A stretch of DNA of 64,000 nt from assembly GCF_932526225.1 (NCBI RefSeq), contig NC_064042.1, positions 10,492,540-10,556,539 on the forward strand, in the 5' to 3' direction. The stretch's first letter is position 1, and every line of letters starts with the position of its first letter. Below, piece by piece: positions 34,867-46,878 of this stretch. The position numbers were made by a program, and so were the translations under genes. Below the pieces are notes generated by a model that searched no databases, was not told where the DNA came from, and saw nothing but the letters and a program-made list of their open reading frames with translations. Origin of the DNA: Nematostella vectensis. Lineage: Eukaryota; Cnidaria; Anthozoa; Actiniaria; Edwardsiidae.

Positions 34867-37800
34867 TTACGACACCGCCAGTAAGAGCGAGACCTGTGGG
34901 AAGAAATGAAACGAAGTCAGCCATTTTATCGCTGATTCACAAAAAGGGGTATCAAACGCTTCCAATCAAGCAGTTCCCTTTGCATTCCCCCATGTCGGTG
35001 TCACGCAACATTACAAATTAGGCTACCAACAGTAGAACTAAGGGACCGTCCGGGGGGTGGGGGGTGGTGACTGAATCGCTAAAATTATCCAAATGCAAAT
35101 TGCTCGGATTATTTGAGTGACTCGGGTCATGTTATTTCAAACAACTAATGTGTATTACATGAAAGGCACGGTTTTATGGAAAAAGTTGTAAACTGGAAGA
35201 AATCCTTGGATAGATAAAGATGAACCTATGCGTTAGAAAATGGTGGAGAGGGTGGGAAAAAAGGGGAGGGGGCAACGGTCGGATGAGAAAAAAAATGAAG
35301 GGGGGGGCTCTCAGTTGGGTGGGTACCTGCTGAATGGAAGGGCAGCCAATGATATGCGAGTCTTCCTCTGTGTAGGTCTCTGCAATCAGCTCGTTCATCT
35401 GTTTATAGTACTCCTGGACTTTCGTCTAAAAAACACATCCACAGTAATATAAATATTACTAAAAAAAAAGCCTCAGAGAGCTCCTAGACAAGGTTTACAC
35501 ACAGAGGATTAAAGCGGGTTGCTTGGCTTTTCCCATTCACAATTACAATACTTTTTATGACTACAAAAGTGGGTAGGACTCTCATCGACTCTGATCTCCG
35601 TTTGGGGCCCTACAAACCTTGACGGGTTGGAAGAGGATCTCTGTTTTATCATAGTGGATGCTAACTATGGTTTTATCGATGCCTTACCTTGATGGGTTTA
35701 AAGAGGGTGCACTCAGTGTAGAGGCCTTACCCTGACGGGTTTAAAAAGGATAAGCTCAGTGTACCGAGTCCGTAGCTTGACGGGTTTAAAGAGGATGTAA
35801 TCATTTGTATAGAGGCTTTTAAGTGACGGGTTTAAAAAGGATGTCCTCAGTGTAACGATGCCTTAGCTTGACGGGTTTAAAAAGGATGAGCTCAGTGTGT
35901 TGAGGCCTTTAATTGACAAGTTTGAACAGGATGAGCTCAGTGTATCGAGGCATTACCTTGACGGGTTTAAAGAGGATGTACTCAGGGTGTCGAGGCCTTT
36001 AATTGACAGGTTTAAAGAGGATGTCCTCAGTGTAACGATGCCTTAGCTTGACAGGTTTAAAAAGGGTGTACTCAGTGTATAGAGGCCTTTAATTGACGGG
36101 TTTAAAGAGGATGAGCTCAGTGTATCGAGGCCTTTAATTGACGGGTTTAAAGAGGATGAGCTCAGTGTATCGAGGCATTACCTTGACGGGTTTAAAGAGG
36201 ATGTGCTCAGTGTCCTTGTTGGCCAGGAAAAGCGCCATGCTTTGAAGAGTGCTAGGGAGTTTGGACTTGAGCATCATGTACGTCTCGCTCACCACCTTAC
36301 GAACGCTTTCTGGAAAAGAGATTACCAGGAAATTAATACCAGATTATCAAAATATACGGAGCCTGAGATCTAAAATAGGGTAAACCTTATAAAAAACTCA
36401 GACTCTTCCTAGTGTAAGGAAATAAATGAACACATGGCTGAAGTTACGCTTGCGTTGGAATAGTTTAGGTGACTTAAGCGGACCATCTTATCCCATTTCG
36501 CTGATCTCAATGAGACTAGGCGAAAAACACACCCCTTCAACCTTGTGTTGATTTATTGCCTTGTCTCCATCACGCCAACGCAGACCACCTATTTCTTCTA
36601 CAGCTTGTCTTCAGTCTTTCTAGTTATCACACCATTCTTTCTATTGCTATTCGGCACAGCGTCGGAATTGGTGCCAAAATCTACTAACCCAAGTATCTCT
36701 CAAAATGGGGCTACCCTCATAAGGGTGCCAGAATATCAAGAGAATCAAGGAATTAAACAAAACCCGCCATATGCCAAAGAAAGGTCACATAATCACCTGG
36801 TTTCGCCCAAGGCTGCTGCCTGAGGAATGCACTCTTGTCCTTCCCTTCGTCCTCTGCGAGCTTCAGTATTACATTCACCTGAGGGTACAACCAAGTCTTA
36901 TCAATAGAAATAGTAGTAGAAATATCGCGCAAGGTAAGGCATGGTAAGGTAAGAGAACGGGGTCTGACAAAAGGACGCCATTAAGGGTTGTGATCATAGG
37001 CATAGCATCGGGTCTTAATCTCAAGGGTGTTTATGTTATGTAGCCATTGACACTTACCTTACCGATGAAGGCGGAAAGAGGAGAAATAAACGATTCTGAA
37101 ACCTGCTGGATGAACTGCTCGCAGACCACTCGTAACTCTCTGTCCACCTCCTGAAAACAACGAGAATCTTGTAAATAACATGCCTCGGAAGAATACATCA
37201 GGAGTCTATTACGCCAACGTACAGCAAGCCGTAACTCCGTGTCAAAGGTTTTCAACTCTTACAAACACGGCTCCACCGAGAAAATATAACCATGGCCTAA
37301 CCGTGACTCTTTGTCGGAGGTTTTACACTCATAAAAACACGGCTCTGAGTCCAATGTAACCATAGCCTATCCTTCACTCTGTGCTGTAAGTTTCCCAACT
37401 GATAAGAACGACTCAAACGGGAGGACCTTTACTGTGTGATAACCACACCTTCATGCGTTATTTCGTCACTCTTACAAACAAGAACCAACTAAGCGCAGCT
37501 AAACTGTACAATGACAGGAACTTTGTGTCGCAGGTTTCACATTCTATAAACATCCCTCCACGAAACACAAATCTACCTGTTCGCTTCTTCGCACGTCGCC
37601 ACAGTTCTAATACAAAAATTCCGTGGTGTTTTGTATTCAACCACTGTTTTAATCTAATCAACTTGTCCTTTCTTCGCTTACCTTCTTGGAGTCTAGATAG
37701 CTTTCGGTGAGCTGAGGCGCGCCTTCGAGTAGAAATTCCAAGATCGCGTTACTGCTGTTTAGTGAGAAGATGTGACCACTTTTGCTCCAGAGTCCGTATG

Positions 37801-40800
37801 CGGCGGTCCGCATCTTACTGAAGTCTAGAGATACTTCTTTCACGGCGAAGTCCACGTCGAATGCAGCGATCTGCTCGCGCAGAATCAGGAGGTGCTTGAT
37901 CAGAAACAGGTGACCATTGATCGGGTCCTGGAAGTAGCATTCAATTACTTACAACACAGGAAAAGGTTTAGTGCAACAATGTTGGCAACGATAGCGCGAC
38001 AATGTTGACAAAATCTGGAACAACAATGCTGGTGCAATAATGCTAACGAAAACTGGAGAGACATTGTTTGCAAAAGCTGGCGCGACAATTTGGCAAAAGA
38101 AGATCGACAACATTGGCAAAAGATAGTGCAACAATGCTGGCAAATGTTAGCGTAACAAAGCTGAGACAGTAAAGCGGTCTTCAAATCCCAAAAAGGTTAG
38201 AGAGTTTTGTTTTTACCTTTCTCTTGGTGATAAGAGCGCTGGCGATCTTCAGAGACTTGATGCAGGCCGACAGCGCCTCTTGGGAAAGCCCCTCAAACGT
38301 CTCTTTCTACAGAACATGATTACATAATGTTCCCAGTACCAGCCTTTTCCAAACTATTCAATTGGAAAAGGCTAGTGGGCATGTATCAGGGCATGCTGAC
38401 CCATGATTGCATGACTCATTAAGCTTTGTGTGACTCAACAAGAGTTGTGTGACTGGCACAGTTTTGCATGACTCACCAAGTGTTGTGTGACTTACCAAGT
38501 GCTGTGTGACTCACCAAGTGTTGTGTGACTGACCCAGTGTTGTATGACTCACAAAGTGTTGTGTGACTCACCAAGTGTTGTGTGACTTACCGAGATGCAG
38601 CGGTCAAGCTTGGAGAGGCACACTATTGTCCTCCGCACTGTTGGGTACCACATTCCCTGAAGGTCAGCAGGCGCTGCCGGCAACTCTAAATAGAAAGTAA
38701 ACCTTGCAGTTCACCATGGTCAGCAATCAATAGAATGGAACCTGCTTGCACGTGTTAAATTGTATTATCTTAATCACTCTGCTTATCACCCGTTTGGCAT
38801 TAGGGCTTGCTCAGCCCAGATTATCAAACTTTGATCATTTACGTCGGGGTGACTGATTGGCAAAATTGGGGAAGCTTTTGCAATTTGTCATAATTAACTC
38901 TCAACTTAATTAATATAAAAACAAATATTCACCTGAAGACGACTTCTTCCTACCCCCAATTTCTGTCTCCGATTGGTCATCACTGAGCTACAAATTGAAA
39001 AAAAAAAAAACACATTTTAAATATAACCTAAATAAACTAATGGCTGTACCTAAATAAACTAATGGCTATAAGTAACATACAGTTTGAACCAAAACCTAAG
39101 CGCTTTCATTTAAATCCATTTCCATTCACTCAATTTGAGAGGTTCAGGCCACAGTTCAGTATTTATCTAAAAGATCACTGGTCATTTGATAAACCTGAAA
39201 GGTTATTTCTGTTACTCCGCATGATGTTGACTGTTCCAGTCTTTCCTAAATAAACCGTGCAAGTGTCCCTGAAAGCGGGTCCTTACATCTATGAGGAGCT
39301 TATCTGGGTATGCCAAGTCTCCTGGAGCGGGTGAGTACATCAGAATGTCGGTTTGGAAGTAGGCCTGTTGGGCAAGTAAAGTTTGATTCAGAATGTCTGC
39401 TTGCAGAAGGCATGCAGGACGAGTAATGTTCAAATGTTTGTTTGGAAGAAGGCCTGCGGGAAAAGTAAGTTTAATGTCGGTTAATAGGTAGACCTGCGGG
39501 ACAGTTAAGTTTAATGTTTGTTAATAATTAGGCCTGTGGGACAGGTAAGGTTTTAATGTCTGTTAATAGGTAGACCTGCGGGACAGGTAAGTTTAATGTT
39601 TGTTAATAATTAGGCCTGTGGGACAGGTAAGGTTTTAATGTCTGTTAATAGGTAGACCTGCGGGACAGGTAAGTTTAATGTTTGTTAATAATTAGGCCTG
39701 TAGAACAGGTAAGTTTAATGTCTGTTAATAGGTAGGCCTGCGGGACAAGTAAGTTTAATGTCTGTATAGGCCTGCGGGACAAGAAAGTTTAATGTCTGTT
39801 AATAGGTAGGCCTGCGGGACAAGTAAGTTTAATGTCTGTTAATAGGTAGGCCTGTGGGACAAATAAGGTTTAATGTCGGTTTGGAAGTAGCGCTTCCAGA
39901 CAAGTAAGTACCTGTGCTCTATATACCAATCGTTCCTGAACATCTTCTGTCATTTGGTCAATGATCACCTCAAAGGCTGCAAGTTCCTCGCCTACAATAC
40001 AATACAAAACATAACAGTACTTGACTCCTTTCATCTTACATCCTCATCCCCATACATTCTCACTCAATAATCTATCCCTCTAGTTTCATGCACAGCTGAC
40101 CTTAAGGTCTTGGCAACGGTAAATTTGACATCACTGTTTTTGTGTTTTTTGCAAAACCTGTATCAATAGTTCTTAAACTTTATTTTTGCAAAAAAAAAAA
40201 TTTTTCCATGTATCGCATTCTAAGACGGCTAAAATGGGCCTTTGCTGTTTCCCGTAACCTGTTGACCGTGAATTCACGCCAAATCCTTGACTTTTCTAGC
40301 ATATTATTATGAGTCGAGAACTCGAGCTTGTCTGGCGTAACCTCGCGACGGGTTTTAAGATATCGCCTCTAAATTTTCGGGATCTGATAGATAATATTGC
40401 CATGTCATAAAGTGTGTGAGGAATTTTCGATTTTCGACTGAAGATAGCTTTCATAGCACTTTTCGTGTCAAATTTCGCCAGAAATTAGAGTTCCAGCTTT
40501 GATTCGTGATATTTTGTTGACAGTGTCAAATAACAAAAAGTCCTCTCACACTTTGGTAGAACATTTATCTGTCATTGAGATGCAACTACGTGCAAGTGCA
40601 TGCGCAATAACACGAAGGTGCATTACGCTCTAGAGTCAACTCTGTACTTTTGAGTTTGAGGCCTCAAAGCTTAAACACGGAATTACCTGTTGCAAAAATA
40701 AAACTTACAGGAGATAATTCAATCTTTTATCTTTTATTGGATATAAAGTTTGTACATGTAGTGAAAATTGCGGGGCGACAATATTTTTTTTCCCGCAGAC

Positions 40801-43800
40801 ACGTCGTTTACCTTTACCTAGACCTTACAGAATGCCGATCAACCATTCCTTTGATATTGTTTAAAAATGAAAATACAACAACGGTTTATCTGCAAGAATA
40901 TTTCAAAATAACCATCCATGATTAAAGTTTGATACTTTACTGAGGCTATTCGATTGAACTTTAGTTAATTGAATTAGCCGAAGGAAATTGATTTTTTCAG
41001 CAAGTATTGTACAGGAGGGTAAAATGTCGGCATGATTGGCATTCTAAAATGGACTTCAAGCTGAGACTTAAGACGGCTGCACAGGAAACTACCCTCCAAC
41101 CATCCACTGAACCCAAAATATGCTTCTACAGTATATGGCCGAATAAATCAATCAATGTTGCAACAACAAATAATCTACAAGATAATAACATTATAAGCAT
41201 TGTGCAAAAAGATGGTACCTTAACTTTAAAAAAATTGTTTTCAAAGGGTAAAGCATATGTATCAACAAGGATGTATAAAAGTAATGGATTTTTAGAGGAC
41301 TACACTTTTTACATAATCGATACCTTTCTGTTGAACATGACCTTCTATCATCTCTACCTATAATAAATATATCAACAAAGTAAGTCAAACAAAAAAATGG
41401 TGCATGCTACTATGGCCATCTAAAAATGTTTAAAGAAAGTCAGCCAATACACTCTAGCATGGGTGGTTCACAGTTTTGAATGATTCCACGTGCATAAGAA
41501 ATACCTTGAGTATAGTGCAGAGCTGGGCTAGAGTCTCCATGTGGTTCATGTGTATGATGACCGGACGCAAACAGTCGTACAAGCTGTTACACAGACCTTC
41601 AAGAAGTGTACTGGAAACACACAAGGGTTTGCTGTCAATATCAAGAACTGGACTTTCCTACTGTTTACCCCCCAAACCCTAACACACACACAATTACTTA
41701 CTCTAGCCCGATGCATGTCTTGGAGAAGAAGTGATGATACAGTTGATATTCATCCTGGCAGACATGAATCAACAAGGAGCATCCAGAACGAACCTGGAAA
41801 TAACAATTAGCGAGTTGAATGGCTGGCAGATGACCAGACAGATAGAAAAACAACAGACAGCCGTCTGAATATTGGATTTACCTACAAGCTCATGAGTATG
41901 TGCCAATAAACTGATTGGCCGGCAAGCCATCTGTCCCTCCAACGGACTGACAGAATGACTGACAGATTGACTTACTTGCCTGACCCTCAGACTGCCTTAT
42001 CACTGACTCACTGGCCGGCCAACTGACTTACTGACTGCCTTTCTTAAGAGATTGTCTGAGAATCTGACTGACTGGCTTGTTGAATGACCGACCAGCCAAC
42101 GAACTGACTGTGATAAATTACCAGTTGGCAAGGGTTCTTCTCATGCTGTTTGGACAGCTTTTCAATTGCGTCGGTGATACAAGGTGTGAGAAGCTGTGAT
42201 CTTTGCTCGAAGTAACACCGCTGACAGTCTGTGAGAAGTGAGGCATACCTGCAAATATTTACAGGAAAGTGGCAAAAAGGTTAACAAATTGTTCAGAAGC
42301 AAAACATAGGGTAAAATATTTCTCTCCTGGTAACAGTGCAGTCTGAAAGTTTCCATAAAAATAGAAACTTGGTCAATTAGAGTCATGAATAATAAAGTTA
42401 CATTTTAAGCAATACTTACTCCGAGGTCATGTGAGATCTTTGCTCAATTTGCTCCATCAGTGACTGTAAAAAATAACATGCAAAAATCAAGGAATACCCA
42501 GCAAGAATTTTCAAGAACTCTTTCAGGATGGCAAAACAACGGACTGACTGTACCACTCACCTTTATCCTAGGGGCACATGTCCTAAACTTGCCATAGAAT
42601 AGAGCAAAAGAGTTTTCAGCATTGCCAGCATCCTGAGAATATAGAAACAGCTAATTTAATTTTTATTTCATATTTTTTGGGAGAGGTTGGGTGAGAAAAG
42701 GGAGCCATATTTTTTTTAGGGGGGGAGGGAGAGGCTTGAATTTCATTATTCAAAAAAGGAGCAGAATTTTGACAGATCTTAAGAAAGGGAAGGGACCAAT
42801 ATATATATGATGAATTGCTGAAGATAACTTTCTCTAAGTTTCTGCCCTTCTGCTATTGTGGCTAACCCTCTGACTCAGCTATGTCTTTGTAATTTAGCAG
42901 CCAGTATTTCGCATCATGGTGTTCAACAGAGTCATTATTTTGCTGGGCAAGCTCTCTACCAGCAATGTGCACACACAGGGTTTTAGCTGAGCCTTTGCTT
43001 ACCTTGTTATTTAGTACTTGTGATGTGGCATGTTTCAAAAGAGAGATAATGTAGGATCGGATGTGGCTTAACGCCTGGTTTAGACACTGCTTGAACCTTG
43101 TTAGATATATCGAGGACTCCTTGAACTGCGGCTATAACAATAGAAAAAGAAACAATGACGAGGCAATGTTGAGTAGTAATAGAGATCTCTACACTAAGGA
43201 GGTTTGTAAATGAGGGATTCACTTTTGCATCAGGTAATTATACATTAGATCATATCACTATATGGACATTGTTTTATCGAGGTCTCACTTAATTGCATCA
43301 GGTAAATCTTACGTAGGTCTCACCACTAAATGTAGGTTGTTTTATTTCAGGTAATTCATAGGTTTTACTTGATTGATGTAACACAACCAGTGACTGACAT
43401 GTATTGCGTGACTTTCGCGCCATAGTTATTCATTATGTTAATTTATGCATAGAGCTTTATACTTGTGTACAACTTGTACGACTCGCACGAGTATTGTAAT
43501 AAACCCTCTAGTTCATGAAACTCGACAAGTGAAAGGCTGTAGTAAGCTTGTTGTGGCCAAGGCATTCTCTTTTCTAGCTCTTGGTCTGATTATGGTAAAT
43601 GATATTACAGCAACACTGAATACAACATACTGTAAAGGATTGTACTTACATTGCTGGCAATATAGGAAATGCACTCATCCAGTCGAGCTAACAGTGGCAC
43701 AAATGATTCACTATTCACGGACAGTGTTGGAGAATTAAGTTTCTGGAAAGAAAAAGAAACGAAATGCTGTAAGTCATATTGGTCAGAAGACCTTCATATT

Positions 43801-46636
43801 TGACCACATTTGAATATCTTGCATGATATTTTTTAAACCTAACATCCATTACATATTTAAGCTATTCATGGAGAAACAAGTGTTATTAAGAGAATGATCT
43901 TTGATAAAAATAAAAAACAATACTCACATGTCTCAGGTGCTCCAGAGTGTTGAAGTATGACAACTTATTACTGATACTCTCTGCCATGTTCACAAGCCTT
44001 GTCTATGAAAGGCAATTAAAAAAGTATTCAAATCAAATCACAGTTAAAGCAGGGGTTCGCTTAGTGGTTAGCACACTTCCTCGCAGCCCCAGTTCAAATA
44101 CTGTTTCTTAGTTAAGTTTTTGAATTGGTGCTGCAAGAGGGCTAAACCTTTTTTCTGCGTTTCCAATATTTCAGATGAGATAAAAAAAAAGAGGTCCCTT
44201 CCTCCAAAGCTTGAAATGATAAATAACATGAAAATATGTTCAGATGATCAAATGTGCTTCACATGTTACTGGTTTCAGTACAGTAATTATAGATGCAGAT
44301 TAATAACCCTAACCCTTATCCAAGAACATAATCAGCCTCACTCACACTTAAAGGTGTAAGTTAACCATGTCTGTACAATTTGTAAGAGTAGGGAGTTGTT
44401 TCCGATATCATTACATGCTGTAACTATCTTTGAGCCCAGAGGATGAAGAATGATAATGTGAAAGTGCCTCAATTGGGAATGCATAAAAATCAGGTAACAT
44501 TATTTAGGTTGTACCTGGTCTTGTAGCAATTGCTCACATGCCCCATGAAGAGCCCCCGTCTTTGTCGACACCATGACATGTTGCCGCTGAAGCTCATGTA
44601 ACTGTGATAAAGCGGCCTCAATCTCCTCTAGAATTGAGTCACAGTGATCTCGAAATTTCTTGAGATGATCAGAATAAGAACTGCAAAGTAATTGTGCATA
44701 AGAATTATCAAGAAACTCCAACAAAAATACAATAAACTGTAGTTACCATTTACAATGCTGTAGCAGGACACGTGAGATTAGGGGGCACAATAAAGAAACA
44801 TTATGAAAATATTTGGGGGCATGGCCACGCCCCTTTTGGTCTTTTTCTTATAATTTTTGAAAATATTGGGGGGGGGGGACACGTGTCCCCAGTGCCCCAC
44901 CCCGTGCTACGGCCCTGCATTAAGAGAAAGAGCCTAATTGCCAATTTTATGGTCATCTCTTGCATTACTTTAGTGTTGCTGGTGTTTTGCGAGATACTTT
45001 TCAGGCTGTGCAGGCTGTGCATTTATTTGAACTATGAAATTACAAAGAATAAACCAACAAGGCCCCAAATTTCATTTCACAACAAATTTGTTGCTTTATT
45101 CATTTTACTTTATACATTTTACATTGTTTTGTTTCTTAGTACAACTACTGGGAGAGACTTAGTAACACAAAAAAAAGGACTTCAACTCTCTTGCAGCACT
45201 TAACCCTTTCCTATTAAAAATGAAATGGTCTGCTGCTAAGAAAACCACGAGCAAGAAAACCCTGAGCTAAGAAAACCATGAGAAATGGATTATCAATACA
45301 CACTGATTGTTAGAGGGGGGTTTGCAGTGATGCGGTTTGGCCTTAAATCTGGCACGGTTTTTCGGTTTTTCATATTTTATTCTGCGTTAATGCAGTTTCT
45401 CTAGACTGCACGGTTACGGTTATTGACTTATTTTGATGGTTTGCAGTTTTTGGCGTTTTTCTTTGCGGTTTCTGTGTGTTTTTCTGTGTGGTTTTGTGGG
45501 TTTTAGAGCGAGCCTCACCGGTACGATGACTCTTGCTCCTCTTCCATTTGAGCCTCCACTTGAGCAAACCATGTAAAGAACTATCAATTAATTGATAACA
45601 ATGTTGATTAGTAAAAGTTCATTGTGGTATACAGTACACTACCATTGCTAACAATACAAAATTTCAAAAATGCTAACCAAGCATTTTGCGAGAATCAAAG
45701 TTTCATTTACATGATCTTGAGAAATAGGAGCGTTCTGTCATGGTCACACATATCAATCAGATAGCATGTTTCTTGCATCCTCATTGGCTCTTATTTGTAT
45801 CATTCACATGACTGTCAAGATGGCTACAAACCATGCTCAATAACTGCAAATATACTGTATGTATATAAGTAATGGAAAGCACACCAGCACGAGTTTGGCG
45901 CAAAGAGAAGCTTATTGAAAAAAATACAAAGGTACTTAAACAGACATAACACTATACTGATTTCAATATCTTCTCAGCACACTATAAGGATGTGGGTGGG
46001 TGGGTGGGTGGGTGGGAAAGGCCAATGAGTCCCCAGGGATGAACTCTCTACCTGTTGTGCATTTTCAATTTTCTCTTCTCCAAGGTCGACACTTGCAATG
46101 TCTAACTGTGTTTCTTTGCTGCTTTCACTCAAGCTTCTCTTGGCAGGAACATGGGTGTAGTCATCATCAGGTAGCTAACAAAAACAGCAAAAGGTTCAGT
46201 CAACCACAAGAGTAAACAACCACAGAAAAAAGGTAGCTATGGAAACCCCCCCCCCCACCCCCCCCTCCAAACACACATACAATTTTGGGATCAGTAGTAT
46301 GGAAATAGGTGATAAATAAGAAATAACTTGGGTAAAATGAAGGTAATGATACTGTTTTTTTACATAGGTTTTAAAAATTATACCAAAATTCAAACCAAAT
46401 ACAAGTATTATCGGTTTAAATATTAAGTATATAATGATATTTTACGTTTGGAAACTCCAGTGTAAGATTTTGTTTACCTCATCAGGGATTTCTCTTCTAG
46501 TTGAAAGAGCCGACAGTTCTAATGCACTGTCTTTTTGCCTGTCAGTCAAGGGAGCCAAGTTTGTTTCTTTTCCCTCCCAAAAGCTCAAATTGTCACGGAC
46601 TTCTTTTGGCAACGTAGAGTGATGAACGGCCGCCAT
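34867..46636 (-). CDS. COG3: Conserved oligomeric Golgi complex subunit 3
   Basis: Twenty-four exons on the minus strand, all GT..AG and in phase (784 aa; human COG3 is about 828): 46636-46478, 46174-46052, 45580-45519, 44680-44515, 44002-43928, 43742-43650, 43131-43003, 42632-42561, 42463-42420, 42248-42122, 41793-41702, 41610-41505, 41357-41324, 39991-39912, 39364-39287, 38987-38933, 38685-38591, 38306-38217, 37927-37682, 37150-37058, 36878-36797, 36309-36182, 35425-35327, 34893-34867. Recognisable blocks: [28 protein letters not shown] with VSTKTGALH (coiled coil); [68 protein letters not shown]-type [23 protein letters not shown]; and the tail [11 protein letters not shown]3 is a lobe A subunit of the peripheral tethering complex for retrograde vesicles at the Golgi. 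The 34-nt exon 13 was found only because the flanking phases required it. The ATG sits in AACATGGCGGC. Confidence 0.95.
35600..36181 (-). repeat. 45-bp minisatellite made of COG3 exon 22 end plus donor
   Basis: About 12 imperfect units directly follow exon 22. On the coding strand each contains ACTGAGCTCATCCTCTTTAA and ACCCGTCAAG, the coding end of exon 22 (EHILFKPVK), followed by a GTAATGCCTCGAT-like intron start. Many units keep the AAG|GTAA junction; others have AATTAAAGG in its place. The array fills most of intron 22. Confidence 0.9.
37944..38165. repeat. Degenerate AACAATG-rich tandem repeat in COG3 intron 18
   Basis: Repeats of a 25-30 bp unit around CAACAATGTTGGCAA / GCGACAATG fill most of the intron before exon 19. 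It is not obviously related to either flanking exon. Confidence 0.6.
38405..38590 (-). repeat. 19-bp minisatellite made of a donor site, COG3 intron 17
   Basis: About ten units begin at the real donor of exon 17 (CTCG|GTAAGTCACACAACAC). On the coding strand each unit reads roughly TTGGTGAGTCACACAACAC, so most present a consensus-like G|GTGAGT or G|GTAAGT. Confidence 0.85.
39365..39905 (-). repeat. About 40-bp minisatellite made of COG3 exon 15 acceptor and start
   Basis: About 12 units precede exon 15. On the coding strand most read CCCGCAG|GCCTACC.. and then ACAGACATTAAACTTAC, a degenerate version of the real acceptor and exon start (CAACAG|GCCTACTTCCAAACC, then GACATT). The most distal unit (39877-39895) keeps CTACTTCCAAACCGACATT unchanged. 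Confidence 0.85.
39992..41323. other. COG3 intron 13, no other gene seen
   Basis: AT-rich sequence of about 1.3 kb. A 91-codon plus-strand frame at 40650-40925 has no recognisable motif. A 118-codon frame starts at 41007 and runs over COG3 exon 13 on the opposite strand. I regard both as chance. Confidence 0.5.
44050..44106 (+). repeat. tRNA-like SINE head in COG3 intron 4
   Basis: GGTTCGCTTAGTGGTTAGCA looks like a tRNA A box region and CCAGTTCAAATACTG like a B box, about 30 bases apart. It does not fold as a full tRNA by eye, so a tRNA-derived SINE is more likely. Confidence 0.4.
44778..44917 (-). mobile_element. MITE related to the intron 3 elements
   Basis: In the minus orientation it starts CAGGGCCGTAGCACGGGGTG, has GGGGACACGTGTCCCC and a long C/G run, then GGGGCGTGGCCATGCCCCC. 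Terminus and centre match the short MITE in the toxin-like genes (8097-8201). Confidence 0.55.
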
Positions 46637-46878
46637 GTTGGCACTAGGGCCCCTTGGAATCATGGGAATAATACAGAGGAAACCCGCCATAAGAATGTTT
46701 GTTTAAAAACTTTTTTATTATTTTTACGTGTAGCGAAGATTTTTAAACAATATTAGAGCAGTGTTTGTTTTATTGCGCAAGAGGAATTTAAGAAATCATG
46801 CTATTTTGATGAACAAAGAAAAAAAAACCATCTGACGGGAGCCCTGTGGTAAGTTGGTCAGCGGTCACACATTTCAAG
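46637..46878. promoter_or_regulatory. Bidirectional promoter of COG3 and PELP1
   Basis: Only 242 bp separate the two divergent start codons. No TATA box is in a clear position. Both starts are embedded in ATGGCGGC: AAGATGGCGGC for PELP1, which is the YY1 consensus, and AACATGGCGGC for COG3. Such start-codon-overlapping YY1-like sites are typical of TATA-less housekeeping genes in vertebrates; use in this animal is inferred. Confidence 0.65.

Noticed and set aside
35174..35398. Minus-strand frame with a Pro/Phe-rich tail as the COG3 C-terminus
   Set aside because: It reads past the donor of exon 23; splicing to 34893 restores the conserved COG3-type ending.
44050..44106. Functional tRNA gene
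   Set aside because: Box A and B resemble tRNA, but I cannot form an acceptor stem or a standard anticodon arm; a SINE head is more likely.
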